From an uncultured Gammaproteobacteria bacterium (lineage in GTDB: Bacteria > Pseudomonadota > Gammaproteobacteria > Pseudomonadales > Pseudohongiellaceae), in contig CALEJT010000045.1 in NCBI GenBank assembly GCA_937898685.1, positions 1-64,000 of the forward strand: a DNA stretch of 64,000 bases, in the 5' to 3' direction. Below, in pieces: positions 24,038 to 33,251 of the stretch. Under the pieces are notes generated by a model that searched no databases, was not told the origin of the DNA, and saw only the letters and a program-made list of their open reading frames with translations. Numbering within the stretch: the stretch's first letter is position 1; each line of letters opens with the position of its first letter. The position numbers and the translations under genes were made by a program.

Positions 24038-26029
24038 TTATTCCAGTGCCGTCTTCAGGCCAACTGCAGGCACGGCCGCCTCGTCGCGGACGCGCTTGGT
24101 GCGATAACGACGATCGAGGATCGCAGTAATGCCGCCTGCTGCCATCAGGAAGGCACCGAGCCAGATCCAGAACACGAAGGGTTTGACGTGGATGCGCACC
24201 ACCCACGCGCCCTCTCCGCGCGGATCACCCAACGCGGTGAAAAGATCGCGGAAGAAACCAACCTGGATGTCGGCTTCGGTCTGTACATCTCCGCGCGCCA
24301 GATAACGGCGTTTTTCGGGATGCATGGTCAGATAGAACTCGCCATCCTTCAGTACGTCGATGGTGGCGGAGTCGGCGATGTAGTTGGGACCACGTCGTTC
24401 CTCGACCCCCTTGAACACGAATTCGTAGTCGCCGATGGTGAGGCTTTCATTCGGTGCCAGACGGCGATCTTCTTCGATGCTGTAGTGACTGGTCAGACAC
24501 ACACCGAGAATCAACACTGCCACACCGAGATGCGCCAACTGCATGCCGTAGTAGCTGAGACTGAGGCTGCGCAGACCATCGACACGCGAAGCCTTGTTGG
24601 CAGTCTTCTGCCAGATGTCCGCCACTACACCCAGCGCGATCCACAGCGCGAGAGCCATCGCCAGCATGGCACTGGGATTGAAGTGTGCAGTGACGAGCAA
24701 GGGAATCACGATGCCGAGCACTACGCTGGCCGTCAGCAATTTGCCGAGATTCTGCCAGAGATGCTGCAACGATGTGCGCTTCCAACGCGAGAAGGTGGAT
24801 ACGCCGAGGAAGAAGGCCATCACCGCCATCAAGGGCACGAACAACGTGTTGAAGTACGGCGGGCCCACCGACACCTTGTTGGCCTCGCCGTAGATCGCTT
24901 CATGAATCAGCGGGAACAGCGTACCGAGCAGAATCGTGGCGGTGCTCACCACCAGGATGATGTTGTTGAAGAGCAGAAAGAGTTCACGCGAATAGCCACC
25001 ATAGGTGGCCGTGCCCTTCACTACCGGTGCCCGCAGCGCGTAGAGGAACAGCGAACCACCGATGATCAGGAGCAACAGCGTCAGCAGCACCATGCCGCGC
25101 TCGGGATCCACGGCAAAGGCGTGCACGGAAGTGATCACACCCGAGCGCACGATGAAGGCGCCGAGCAAGCTCAACGAGAAAGCGGCGATGGCCAGCAACA
25201 CGGTCCAGCTCTTGAACACGCCGCGTTTTTCCGTCACCGCAAGCGAGTGGATCAAGGCCGTGCCCACGAGCCAGGGCATGAAGCTCACGTTCTCGACCGG
25301 ATCCCAGAACCACCAGCCGCCCCAACCCAGTTCGTAATAGGCCCACCAGGACCCGAGCGCGATGCCAACGGTGAGGAAGGCCCACGCGGCGTTGGTCCAG
25401 GGACGCGTCCAACGTGCCCATGCTGCATCGAGACGACCAGTCAGCAGTGCGGCAATTGCAAAGGAAAAAGCCACCGAGAAACCGACATAGCCCATGTAGA
25501 GCATCGGCGGATGCACGGTGAGACCGAAGTCCTGCAAGAGCGGGTTGAGGTCGGCGCCTTCGGCTGGCGTATTCAGCAGCATGCGCTCGAAGGGATTCGA
25601 GGTGCCGAGCATGAAGATCAAGAAGCCCACGGTGATGAGTGCCATCACCGACATCACGCGCGCAAGAATGTCGAGCGGCAGATCGCGGCTGAGGATGCTC
25701 ACGGCATAGCCCCAAGTGGCGAGAATCAGGACCCAGAGCAGCAAGGAACCTTCGTGTGCGCCCCACACTGCCGCGAACTTGTAATACACGGGCAGCAAGG
25801 TATTGGAGTTGCGCGCCACGTAGGCCACGGAGAAATCGTCGTGCAGGAAGGAATAGGCGAGACAGCCGAAGGCCAGCAGCATGAAGACCCAGACACCTGC
25901 GCTGAGCGGACGACACAGCTGCATCCACAGCGTGTTGCCGCTGTGGGCGCCCACCATGGGGAATACTGCCTGCAGGCTCGCAAGGCAGAGCGCGAGAATC
26001 AGCGCGAAGTGACCAAGTTCCGGAATCAT
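24038..26029 (-). CDS. ccmF: Heme lyase subunit CcmF
   Basis: Large inner-membrane subunit of the System I heme lyase, 663 residues with about fifteen spans. The WWD heme-handling segment GGWWFWDPVENVSFMPWL is near residue 240, and conserved histidines flank it. It moves heme from holo-CcmE to apocytochrome c. Its start overlaps the ccmE stop by four bases. Confidence 0.96.
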   Translation of the reverse strand: MIPELGHFALILALCLASLQAVFPMVGAHSGNTLWMQLCRPLSAGVWVFMLLAFGCLAYSFLHDDFSVAYVARNSNTLLPVYYKFAAVWGAHEGSLLLWVLILATWGYAVSILSRDLPLDILARVMSVMALITVGFLIFMLGTSNPFERMLLNTPAEGADLNPLLQDFGLTVHPPMLYMGYVGFSVAFSFAIAALLTGRLDAAWARWTRPWTNAAWAFLTVGIALGSWWAYYELGWGGWWFWDPVENVSFMPWLVGTALIHSLAVTEKRGVFKSWTVLLAIAAFSLSLLGAFIVRSGVITSVHAFAVDPERGMVLLTLLLLIIGGSLFLYALRAPVVKGTATYGGYSRELFLLFNNIILVVSTATILLGTLFPLIHEAIYGEANKVSVGPPYFNTLFVPLMAVMAFFLGVSTFSRWKRTSLQHLWQNLGKLLTASVVLGIVIPLLVTAHFNPSAMLAMALALWIALGVVADIWQKTANKASRVDGLRSLSLSYYGMQLAHLGVAVLILGVCLTSHYSIEEDRRLAPNESLTIGDYEFVFKGVEERRGPNYIADSATIDVLKDGEFYLTMHPEKRRYLARGDVQTEADIQVGFFRDLFTALGDPRGEGAWVVRIHVKPFVFWIWLGAFLMAAGGITAILDRRYRTKRVRDEAAVPAVGLKTALE

Positions 26030-26484
26030 TGCGAGATGCCTCCAGCGGCTTTACGTTTTTCGGCCGCTTCGAGAGCTGCCTTCACTTCCGCCGACATGTA
26101 GTTTTCATCGTGCTTCGCCATGATCTGGCGCGCCTGGAACACACCGTTTTCGTCGACGAAACCTTCGGCGACCACCCCCTGCCCTTCACGGAAGAGATCG
26201 GGCAGCACACCTTCATAGACCACCGGGATGTCTGCGTTGTAGTCGGTGGTGACGAATTCGATGCGCGTGCCTTCGAGACCTTCGCGCACCAAAGAACCTT
26301 CCTTCACCATACCGCCGATGCGGATGTTCTGGTTGGGTTGCACCTTGCCTTCGGTGATTTCCGTGGGCGTGAAGAACACGTTGAGACCTTCGTTGAAGGC
26401 CACCACCAACAAGCCCACCGCCACGGCGGCACCCAGCACGATGCTGAGCACGATGTAGAGTTTCTGTTTGCGCGCACTATGCAT
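26026..26484 (-). CDS. ccmE: Periplasmic heme chaperone CcmE
   Basis: Heme chaperone anchored by one N-terminal span, 152 residues. The heme-binding histidine and tyrosine are in AKHDENYM near residue 125. The start at 26484 is supported by GGAGGA just upstream and lies inside the end of ccmD (8-base overlap). The C-terminal tail is short, alanine-rich and charged. Confidence 0.95.
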   Translation of the reverse strand: MHSARKQKLYIVLSIVLGAAVAVGLLVVAFNEGLNVFFTPTEITEGKVQPNQNIRIGGMVKEGSLVREGLEGTRIEFVTTDYNADIPVVYEGVLPDLFREGQGVVAEGFVDENGVFQARQIMAKHDENYMSAEVKAALEAAEKRKAAGGISQ

Positions 26485-26698
26485 GCTCACGTTCCTCCTG
26501 CGTCGGCACCGTGGCATTCCTTTCCTCTCGTGCCTGCCGCGCCTGCAACAATTTCAGAATCCTGCGACGCTCCAAACGGGGCTGGATCAGATTCCACCCC
26601 ATCACCACGAAGAAAAAGGCATAGGCCAGCCATACGTAGAACGCATAGCCGCCCATCGCGAAGAAATCGGCAAGACCGTCGAACTGAAACTTAGGCAC
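26477..26698 (-). CDS. ccmD: Heme exporter subunit CcmD
   Basis: Small membrane protein of 73 residues that helps release holo-CcmE from CcmABC. One span (about 16-37, GGYAFYVWLAYAFFFVVMGW) is followed by a basic tail LERRRILKLLQARQAR typical of CcmD. It overlaps ccmC and ccmE. Confidence 0.92.
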   Translation of the reverse strand: MPKFQFDGLADFFAMGGYAFYVWLAYAFFFVVMGWNLIQPRLERRRILKLLQARQAREERNATVPTQEEREHA

Positions 26699-27443
26699 GT
26701 CCCGCCTCCTGCTTCACGAGATCCTGCACCCACTGGGCGCGGCGCTCACGCCAGAGAATCTCGTTGCGCGTACGCATGATCACGAAAACGAACACGAGGC
26801 CGATGAGGCCGAAACCGGTGAAGAACGCCGGAATCCAGATCTCGGGTGGATTGGCACCCTGTGAACTCAAGCTCAACTCGCTCGGCGGCTGATGCAGCGT
26901 GTTCCACCACACGGCGGCGTAATAAATGATGGGAAGGTTCACGACGCCCACCAACGTCAATACAGAGGCAGCTTTCGAACCCGAGGTTTCCGAGTCGAAG
27001 GCCGAGCGCAGGGCAATCACGCCGATGTACACGAAGAACAGGATCAGGAACGAGGTCAGTTTCGCATCCCAGATCCAATAGACACCCCACGTGGGTCTGC
27101 CCCACACGGCGCCGGTGAAGAGTGCCACCGCACAGAAGCCAGCCCCCACCAAGGCAGAGGACTTGGCGACCATGTCGGCCACCTTGATGTTCCAGATCAT
27201 GTGCATCGCTGCCATCACTGCCATCATCACGTAGATCCACATGGCGCCCAGCGCGGTCGGCACATGGATGTAGATGATGCGGTAGTTGTCCCCCATCTGA
27301 TAGTCCGGCGGTGCAAAACCGAGCCCCCACACTAGCCCCACAATGAGCAGGAAGTATGTAACGCCCTTCAGCCACGGCAGGAAGGAGGTGGTCATCTCAT
27401 AGAAGTGTCTGGGCGAACCCAGCTTGTACAGCCATTGCCACAT
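26691..27443 (-). CDS. ccmC: Heme exporter/translocation subunit CcmC
   Basis: Inner-membrane protein of 250 residues with six spans that loads heme onto CcmE. The WWD-type motif WGRPTWGVYWIWDAKLTSFLILFF is present near residue 115, with flanking histidines (YIHVPTA and TLHQPPS). It starts 17 bases after ccmB ends and overlaps ccmD by 8 bases. Confidence 0.95.
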   Translation of the reverse strand: MWQWLYKLGSPRHFYEMTTSFLPWLKGVTYFLLIVGLVWGLGFAPPDYQMGDNYRIIYIHVPTALGAMWIYVMMAVMAAMHMIWNIKVADMVAKSSALVGAGFCAVALFTGAVWGRPTWGVYWIWDAKLTSFLILFFVYIGVIALRSAFDSETSGSKAASVLTLVGVVNLPIIYYAAVWWNTLHQPPSELSLSSQGANPPEIWIPAFFTGFGLIGLVFVFVIMRTRNEILWRERRAQWVQDLVKQEAGRA

Positions 27444-27460
27444 GAGGTTGTTCCGGAGAA

Positions 27461-28150
27461 TCAGTTGACACTGATGCGCAGCGCGGCGCCGATCGCCAGC
27501 GGCGCCAAGCTCAACGCCAGCACCAGGAGAGCGCCCAGAAGCGCGACGAGCCCGGTATAGGGCAGGCCGGCGAGCGCCGCCTGCACCATTCCCGTACCGA
27601 AAACCAGCACGGGAATCGAGAGCGGCAATACTAGCACAGCGAGTAACAATCCACTGCGCGCGAGCCCGACCGTGAGCGCCATGCCGATGGCACCGATCAG
27701 GTTGAGAGTTGGTGTTCCCACCAGCAGACCGATGATGAGCGGCGTATAGGCTTCATCGGGCAGGGCCAGCATCATCGCCAGGAGCGGCGACAGGATCACC
27801 AAGGGCAAACCGGTCATCAACCAGTGCCCTGCCACCTTCGCCAGGAGATGGAAATAAAGTGGCTGCGGTGAAAGCAGCAGTTGTTCGAGACTGCCGTCTT
27901 CGTAATCGCTGCGGAAAAGACTTTCCATCGACAACATCACAGCGAGTAGCGCCGTTACCCACACCACGCCCGCGGCGATGCCACTGAGATAGGTCGGATC
28001 CGCATCGCCACCGAGTGGGAATAGCGACACCGCGATCACGAAGAACATCAGCGGATTGACGATGTCACCGGGGCTGCGCCAGAGAATCAGCAGCTCGCGA
28101 CCGAAGGTTGCGCGCAGACTGCCCCACACACCCAAGGTCTGGCGGCTCAT
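27461..28150 (-). CDS. ccmB: Heme exporter permease CcmB
   Basis: Permease of the CcmAB transporter that powers release of heme-loaded CcmE. It is 229 residues with six spans; the start MSRQTLGVWGSLRATFGRE, ILWRSPGDIVNPLMFF and EDGSLEQLLLSP are conserved. The start at 28150 overlaps the ccmA stop (ATGA); a much longer open frame upstream is only the overlap region with ccmA. Confidence 0.95.
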   Translation of the reverse strand: MSRQTLGVWGSLRATFGRELLILWRSPGDIVNPLMFFVIAVSLFPLGGDADPTYLSGIAAGVVWVTALLAVMLSMESLFRSDYEDGSLEQLLLSPQPLYFHLLAKVAGHWLMTGLPLVILSPLLAMMLALPDEAYTPLIIGLLVGTPTLNLIGAIGMALTVGLARSGLLLAVLVLPLSIPVLVFGTGMVQAALAGLPYTGLVALLGALLVLALSLAPLAIGAALRISVN

Positions 28151-28785
28151 GCGCGCAGCTCCCGCCGGCCGGCCAGCGCATCGAGATCGATGCGCTTGAG
28201 TTCCCAGTCGAGCTGCAGTTGATGATGTGTCGTGAGGAGCACGGAACCACCAGCGCGCGCCTTGGCCGCCACTTGTTTCTCGAGTGCCGCCACGGCATGA
28301 CGATCGAGTGCCGTGAAGGGTTCGTCGAGTATCCACAGTGATGCGGGCGACAGATTGAGACGCGCGAGACTCACGCGGCGCTGCTGACCTGCGGAAAGAT
28401 TGCGGCAGGGCACGTCTTCGTAACCACGCAAACCCTGCGCGGCGAGCGCGGCTTCGATCGCAGCATCATCGGAAAACCCCGTCACAGCGCAGAACCAGCG
28501 CAGGTTCTGCAGCGGCGTGAGGGCTTTGTTGATGGCGGGACTGTGCCCCAGATAGAACACACCCGCGCGGAACTCCTCGGAAACACGCTGCACGGGCTCA
28601 CCCTGCCAGAAGATGTCGCCGCTGTAGTCGTGGTTGAGCCCGCAGAGGATGCGCAGCAAGGTGGTCTTGCCGCTGCCGTTTTGGCCCTGCACCTGCCAGA
28701 CCTCGCCCGGAGCGATGGCGAAATCGAGATTGGTGAACAGGACTCTTTCATCCCGTTCACAGTGCAAGGCGCTGACGCTGAGCAT
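28147..28785 (-). CDS. ccmA: Heme exporter ATPase CcmA
   Basis: ABC-type ATPase of the Ccm system, 212 residues. Walker A is GQNGSGKTTLLR, the signature is NLSAGQQRRVSLARL, Walker B is LWILDEPF, and the switch histidine is in TTHH. It follows dcd by 9 bases, so dcd-ccmABCDEFGHI looks like one transcript. Confidence 0.95.
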   Translation of the reverse strand: MLSVSALHCERDERVLFTNLDFAIAPGEVWQVQGQNGSGKTTLLRILCGLNHDYSGDIFWQGEPVQRVSEEFRAGVFYLGHSPAINKALTPLQNLRWFCAVTGFSDDAAIEAALAAQGLRGYEDVPCRNLSAGQQRRVSLARLNLSPASLWILDEPFTALDRHAVAALEKQVAAKARAGGSVLLTTHHQLQLDWELKRIDLDALAGRRELRA

Positions 28786-28794
28786 GAGCTGGCT

Positions 28795-29364
28795 TCAGGG
28801 CTTGGGCGGAGTGACCCCGGTTTGCCCCATGTACTTGCCGGCGCGGTCACGGTAGCTGATGTCGCACATCTCGTCGGACTCGAAGAACAACATCTGCGCC
28901 ACACCTTCATTGGCGTAGATCTTGGCCGGCAGCGGCGTCGTGTTGGAGAACTCGAGCGTCACGTGGCCTTCCCATTCCGGTTCGAGCGGAGTGACGTTGA
29001 CGATGATGCCGCAGCGCGCGTACGTGGACTTGCCCAGACACACGGTCAGCACGTTGCGGGGGATGCGGAAGTACTCCACCGTGCGCGCCAGTGCAAAGGA
29101 ATTCGGCGGAATGATGCAATAGTCTTCGGTGATGCTGACGAAACTCGTCTCATCGAAGTTCTTCGGATCCACCACGTTGGTGGTGTGAACATTGGTGAAA
29201 ATCTTGAATTCATTGGCGCAACGCACGTCGTAGCCGTAGCTCGACGTGCCATAGGAGATCACCTTGCGCCCTTCGGTCTGACGGATCTGGTTGGGTTCGA
29301 AGGGCTCGATCATGCCGTGTTCGAGCGCCATACGGCGGATCCAGTGATCAGATTTGATGCTCAT
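28795..29364 (-). CDS. dcd: dCTP deaminase
   Basis: Converts dCTP to dUTP, feeding thymidylate synthesis. It is 189 residues (193 in E. coli). Hallmarks are the start MSIKSDHWIRRMA, GTSSYGYDVRCANEF, the nucleotide-binding LGKSTYARCGIIVNVTPLEPEWEGH with the catalytic glutamate, and the C-terminal RAGKYMGQTGVTPP. It is the first gene ahead of ccmA, an unusual partner for the cytochrome c genes but probably only a shared transcript. Confidence 0.96.
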   Translation of the reverse strand: MSIKSDHWIRRMALEHGMIEPFEPNQIRQTEGRKVISYGTSSYGYDVRCANEFKIFTNVHTTNVVDPKNFDETSFVSITEDYCIIPPNSFALARTVEYFRIPRNVLTVCLGKSTYARCGIIVNVTPLEPEWEGHVTLEFSNTTPLPAKIYANEGVAQMLFFESDEMCDISYRDRAGKYMGQTGVTPPKP

Positions 29365-29425
29365 TCGCCTGCCTTGCCTGCCTGAAGTACCGTTGTAGAC
29401 CTACGCGTAACGAGGAATTTGGGGC

Positions 29426-29431
29426 TATAAT
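29426..29431 (+). promoter_or_regulatory. Consensus -10 element ahead of the cytochrome c gene
   Basis: A perfect TATAAT followed by a very GC-rich stretch (CCCCCGCG), a discriminator of the kind seen at growth-rate-controlled promoters. No good -35 is seen. It is 126 bases ahead of the cytochrome c start. Confidence 0.45.
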
Positions 29432-29557
29432 CCCCCGCGTTTTTTGCGGCCGGCAAAGATAACACACTTGCATGGCCATCGTAGGACTCCGATTAAGTCT
29501 GGATTCAGTCATTTTCGACTAAGGTCCCCTCAAGCCAACCCCACGTAGGAGAGAGTA

Positions 29558-29896
29558 ATGAAGTTGAAAGCTACCCTGGCCGTCGCCGCCCTGATTTCCC
29601 TGGCTTCCACGGGCGCAATGGCCGCCGGTGATCCCGAAAAAGGTAAAGCACTGTACGGCACCTGTGGCGCCTGCCACGGCATGAACGGTGAAGGTATGGA
29701 AGCGCTGAACGCACCGAAACTGGCAGGCCAAGAAGAGTGGTACACCATTCGTCAGCTGCAGAACTTCAAGAACGGCATCCGTGGCTCCAACCCGAAAGAT
29801 ACCTACGGCATGCAGATGGCCCCGATGGCCCAGACGCTGCCCGATGACCAGGCAATGGCCGACGTGGCTGCCTACATCAAGTCTCTCGGCAAATAA
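29558..29896 (+). CDS. Class I c-type cytochrome (c4/c5-like single domain)
   Basis: Periplasmic monoheme electron carrier of 112 residues. A signal peptide ends around MAAGD (residue 22). The heme motif CGACH gives Cys36, Cys39 and His40; the sixth ligand is probably a methionine in YGMQMAPMAQTL. The spacing fits one half of a cytochrome c4 or a c5-type protein. GGAGAG lies 6 bases ahead of the start, and a strong terminator follows, so it is a single-gene unit. It could accept electrons from periplasmic dehydrogenases; its partner is not shown. Confidence 0.9.
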   Translation: MKLKATLAVAALISLASTGAMAAGDPEKGKALYGTCGACHGMNGEGMEALNAPKLAGQEEWYTIRQLQNFKNGIRGSNPKDTYGMQMAPMAQTLPDDQAMADVAAYIKSLGK

Positions 29897-29914
29897 GTTT
29901 GTCGCGATTCCCAG

Positions 29915-29941
29915 AAACCCCGGCTCGTCCGGGGTTTTTTA
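29915..29941 (+). terminator. Rho-independent terminator after cytochrome c
   Basis: Perfect stem AAACCCCGG (29915-29923) with CCGGGGTTT (29929-29937), a 5-base loop and a T tract. Confidence 0.92.
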
Positions 29942-30081
29942 TACCTGCGCTTTGGCAATCATCTTGCATCTTCTCGAGCACATCCGATGCGAGGCGCAAG
30001 TCGCCCAAGGTCTCACCCGCCCGGCTTTACCCCTCGCGTGCGGCTCTTGGTAGGATGTGAATCCATTGCTTGGAAACCGGC

Positions 30082-30780
30082 ATGCTGTCTGAACATCGCT
30101 TCTCGGATCAGAGCGCCCTCGTGCATGGCCTGCACGAGTTCTTCCTTGCCCGCCTCGAGGAGGCGCTGTCGCGCCATGCTGCCGTCTCGGTATTACTCTC
30201 CGGTGGCAGCAGTCCTTTGCCCTTCTATCGCGAACTCGGCCGCCAGAAGCTGCCCTGGGAACGCCTGCATCTGGCGCTGGTGGACGAACGTTGGGTGCCA
30301 CCGAGCGAACCGGCCTCGAACGAAAAGGCGTTGCGCGAGGCCTTGGGTCCGGAGGCCGGCGCGCGCCTGACCGGCATGTACGATGGCTCAACGAAACCCG
30401 CCGCAGCCTTGCCCGAACTCAACCGCACCTACGCCGCCCTGCCCCGCCCCTGGAGCGTAGGCCTATTGGGACTCGGTGCCGATGGCCACACGGCTTCGCT
30501 CTTTCCCAATGCCTTCGGTCTCACGCAGGCACTGAGCACCACGGAACCTTGTGCCGCCATCACGGCGCACCAGAGTGAAGTGACCGGCCCCAACGTCGAG
30601 CGGATGACCTTGAGCCTGAGTGCGCTGCTCGGCATCGAGCAGTTGATCCTGTTGTTCACGGGGGAGTCGAAGTGGCAGGTCTACGAACGAGCGCGTCTCA
30701 CCACCGATAGAAACGCCATGCCGGTGTCCTACCTGCTACAGCAGGATGATGTTCCTCTCGCCGTGTTCTGGAGCCCTTGA
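30082..30780 (+). CDS. pgl: 6-phosphogluconolactonase
   Basis: Hydrolyses 6-phosphogluconolactone to 6-phosphogluconate, feeding the Entner-Doudoroff route. It is 232 residues (DevB type), with SVLLSGGSSPLPFYREL, the DERWVPP motif and LGLGADGHTASLFP. The start is ATG at 30082 or TTG at 30070. It overlaps edd by one base and opens the pgl-edd-eda-glk operon. zwf and the hexR regulator are not in the window. Confidence 0.93.
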   Translation: MLSEHRFSDQSALVHGLHEFFLARLEEALSRHAAVSVLLSGGSSPLPFYRELGRQKLPWERLHLALVDERWVPPSEPASNEKALREALGPEAGARLTGMYDGSTKPAAALPELNRTYAALPRPWSVGLLGLGADGHTASLFPNAFGLTQALSTTEPCAAITAHQSEVTGPNVERMTLSLSALLGIEQLILLFTGESKWQVYERARLTTDRNAMPVSYLLQQDDVPLAVFWSP

Positions 30781-32597
30781 TGCATCCCGTCGTCGAACGA
30801 GTCACCGAAAAACTGATCGAACGCAGCCGCCCCTCGCGCCAGGATTATCTGGATCGCCTCGAACGTGCCGTGGAACGCGGCCGCCAACGTGTCCACCTCG
30901 ATTGCGGCAATCTTGCGCACGGTTTTGCCGCCTGCTCGCTGCATGACAAGGAAGCACTGGCCGGCGGCGACGTGGCCAACATCGCCATCGTGTCGAGCTA
31001 CAACGACATGCTCTCGGCACATCAACCCCTGCAGAGTTTTCCGGACATCATCAAGCGCGCCGTGCGCGAGGCCGGCGGCGTGGCGCAATTCGCCGGAGGC
31101 GTGCCGGCGATGTGCGATGGCGTCACACAGGGTCAGGCCGGCATGGAACTTTCGCTCTTCAGTCGCGACGTGATTGCGATGGCTACCGCGGTGGCGCTCA
31201 GTCACAACATGTTCGACGGCGCACTCTATCTCGGGGTGTGCGACAAGATCGTGCCGGGGCTTCTGATCGGCGCTCTCACCTTCTCGCATCTGCCCGCGCT
31301 CTTCGTTCCCGGTGGCCCGATGCCTTCGGGTTTGCCGAACAAGGAAAAACAGCGCATTCGTCAGCTCTACGCCGAAGGGAAGGTTGGCAGATCTGAACTC
31401 CTGGCCTCCGAATCGGCCTCCTATCACAGCCCGGGTACCTGCACCTTCTACGGCACGGCCAACAGCAATCAGATGATGGTGGAGTTGATGGGCCTGCATT
31501 TGCCGGGCGCTTCCTTCATCAATCCGAACACGCCGCTGCGCGATGCGCTCACCGCCGCTGCCGGCCGCCAGATCCTGAAGTTCACCAGCACCGGACCCGA
31601 CTATCGCCCCATCGGCAAGGTGGTCGATGAAAAAGCCATCATCAACGCCGTCGTCGGCCTATTGGCAACGGGTGGTTCCACCAACCACACGCTGCATCTG
31701 CTGGCGATCGCACAGGCCGCGGGCATCCAACTCGAATGGGAAGACTTCCATGAACTCTCCTCTGCCGTACCCCTGTTGGCGCGCATCTATCCCAACGGCG
31801 AAGCCGACGTGAATCACTTCCAGGCTGCAGGTGGCATGGCAGTGTTGACGCGCTATCTGCTCGAAGCGGAGTTGATACACAAGGACATCCTGACGATGGG
31901 CGACGCCAAAGGTCTGGAACAGTACACGCAGGAGCCCTGGCTCGATGGCGACGAGCTGCGTTGGCGTGAAGGCCCCGAGGAAACGCGTGACTCCAGCATT
32001 CTGCGCAGCACGGCGCAGCCCTTCTCTCCCACGGGAGGTTTGCATCTTTTACAAGGCAACCTCGGCAAGGCAGTGATCAAGGTGTCCGCTGTGAAGCAGG
32101 AACACTGGAGCGTCACGGCACCGGCGCTGGTGTTCGACGAACAGGATGCGCTGCTCGCCGCCTTCGCCAATGGCGAGCTCGAGCGCGACTTCGTCGCTGT
32201 GGTACGCCACCAAGGCCCCCATGCGATGGGCATGCCGGAACTGCACAAGCTCACTCCCGTGTTGGGCGTGTTGCAGGATCGTGGCTTCAAGGTGGCGCTC
32301 GTCACCGATGGGCGCATGTCCGGTGCTTCCGGCAAGGTGCCGGCCGCGATCCATCTCAGTCCCGAAGCCGCCCGCGGCGGGCCGATCGCAAAGATTCGCA
32401 ACGGTGATCTCATTCATCTCGATGCCGGCGCAGGTACGCTCGACGTCTTGGTCGATGCCACCGAATTCGCTGCACGCGCGCCGGAACCCTATCGCGGAGA
32501 GGATCACGGTTTCGGCACTGGGCGCGAGTTGTTTGCGAGCTTCCGTGAAATCGTTGGTCCAGCCGATGCCGGCGCCAGTGTGTTCTATCGTCGCTGA
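30780..32597 (+). CDS. edd: Phosphogluconate dehydratase
   Basis: Key Entner-Doudoroff enzyme: dehydrates 6-phosphogluconate to 2-keto-3-deoxy-6-phosphogluconate using an iron-sulfur cluster. It is 605 residues. The sequence shows SYNDMLSAHQPLQSFP, the cluster cysteine in MCDGVTQGQAGMELSLFSRD, TCTFYGTANSNQMM, TGGSTNHTLHL and TDGRMSGASGKVPAAIH, all IlvD/Edd hallmarks. It starts on the last base of the pgl stop codon. Confidence 0.96.
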   Translation: MHPVVERVTEKLIERSRPSRQDYLDRLERAVERGRQRVHLDCGNLAHGFAACSLHDKEALAGGDVANIAIVSSYNDMLSAHQPLQSFPDIIKRAVREAGGVAQFAGGVPAMCDGVTQGQAGMELSLFSRDVIAMATAVALSHNMFDGALYLGVCDKIVPGLLIGALTFSHLPALFVPGGPMPSGLPNKEKQRIRQLYAEGKVGRSELLASESASYHSPGTCTFYGTANSNQMMVELMGLHLPGASFINPNTPLRDALTAAAGRQILKFTSTGPDYRPIGKVVDEKAIINAVVGLLATGGSTNHTLHLLAIAQAAGIQLEWEDFHELSSAVPLLARIYPNGEADVNHFQAAGGMAVLTRYLLEAELIHKDILTMGDAKGLEQYTQEPWLDGDELRWREGPEETRDSSILRSTAQPFSPTGGLHLLQGNLGKAVIKVSAVKQEHWSVTAPALVFDEQDALLAAFANGELERDFVAVVRHQGPHAMGMPELHKLTPVLGVLQDRGFKVALVTDGRMSGASGKVPAAIHLSPEAARGGPIAKIRNGDLIHLDAGAGTLDVLVDATEFAARAPEPYRGEDHGFGTGRELFASFREIVGPADAGASVFYRR

Positions 32598-32615
32598 TTC
32601 GATCGAGGAGTCGTC

Positions 32616-33242
32616 ATGAGCAAGACCATACGCGAGATCATGCAGGCCGTGCCGGTGATTCCGGTGCTCACCATCGAGCGGCTGGAAAGTGCCCTGCCCC
32701 TGGCGGAGGCCTTGATCAGTGGCGGACTGACCGTTCTAGAAATCACCCTGCGCACACCTGCCGCAGTGGAAGCCATCAAGCTCATCAAGGCGACCTTTCC
32801 ACAGGCATGCACCGGAGCCGGCACCGTCATCGACAGGGCGACGCTCGACATGGCCTTGGCCGCGGGTGCGGACTTCATCGTCAGCCCGGGTTCCACGCCG
32901 GAATTGTTGCGTGCAGTGCGATCCACAGATGTGCCCTACCTCCCCGGGGTCGCGACTCCGAGCGAGCTCATGCAGGCACTCGATCATGGCTTCACCGAGC
33001 TCAAGTTCTTCCCAGCCGAAGCCGCCGGCGGCGTATCGATGTTGAAGTCCCTGGCGGCCCCCTTGCCACAGGCACTGTTCTGCCCCACCGGTGGCATCAC
33101 GGTCGACAGCGCGCCCTCTTATCTCGCCCTGCCCAACGTCGCGTGCGTGGGTGGTTCCTGGATGGCGACCAAGTCGATGATCGATGCCGGCGACTGGCGC
33201 GGCATCCACACGCTCGCCGCCACGGCGGCAGCACTGCGCTGA
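32616..33242 (+). CDS. eda: KDPG aldolase
   Basis: Splits 2-keto-3-deoxy-6-phosphogluconate into pyruvate and glyceraldehyde-3-phosphate. It is 208 residues. The catalytic glutamate is in LEITLR (Glu42) and the Schiff-base lysine in FTELKFFPAE (Lys130). GAGGAG precedes the start, and edd lies 18 bases upstream. Confidence 0.96.
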   Translation: MSKTIREIMQAVPVIPVLTIERLESALPLAEALISGGLTVLEITLRTPAAVEAIKLIKATFPQACTGAGTVIDRATLDMALAAGADFIVSPGSTPELLRAVRSTDVPYLPGVATPSELMQALDHGFTELKFFPAEAAGGVSMLKSLAAPLPQALFCPTGGITVDSAPSYLALPNVACVGGSWMATKSMIDAGDWRGIHTLAATAAALR

Positions 33243-33251
33243 GACCGTTAC

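Noticed and set aside
24188..26101. A 637-residue open frame opposite ccmF
   Set aside because: Antisense shadow with Gln/His/Arg-rich low-complexity composition; ccmF is complete on the other strand.
29472..29522. A 16-codon frame (MAIVGLRLSLDSVIFD) upstream of the cytochrome c gene
   Set aside because: Too short and without a clear ribosome binding site; could be a leader peptide but nothing supports it.
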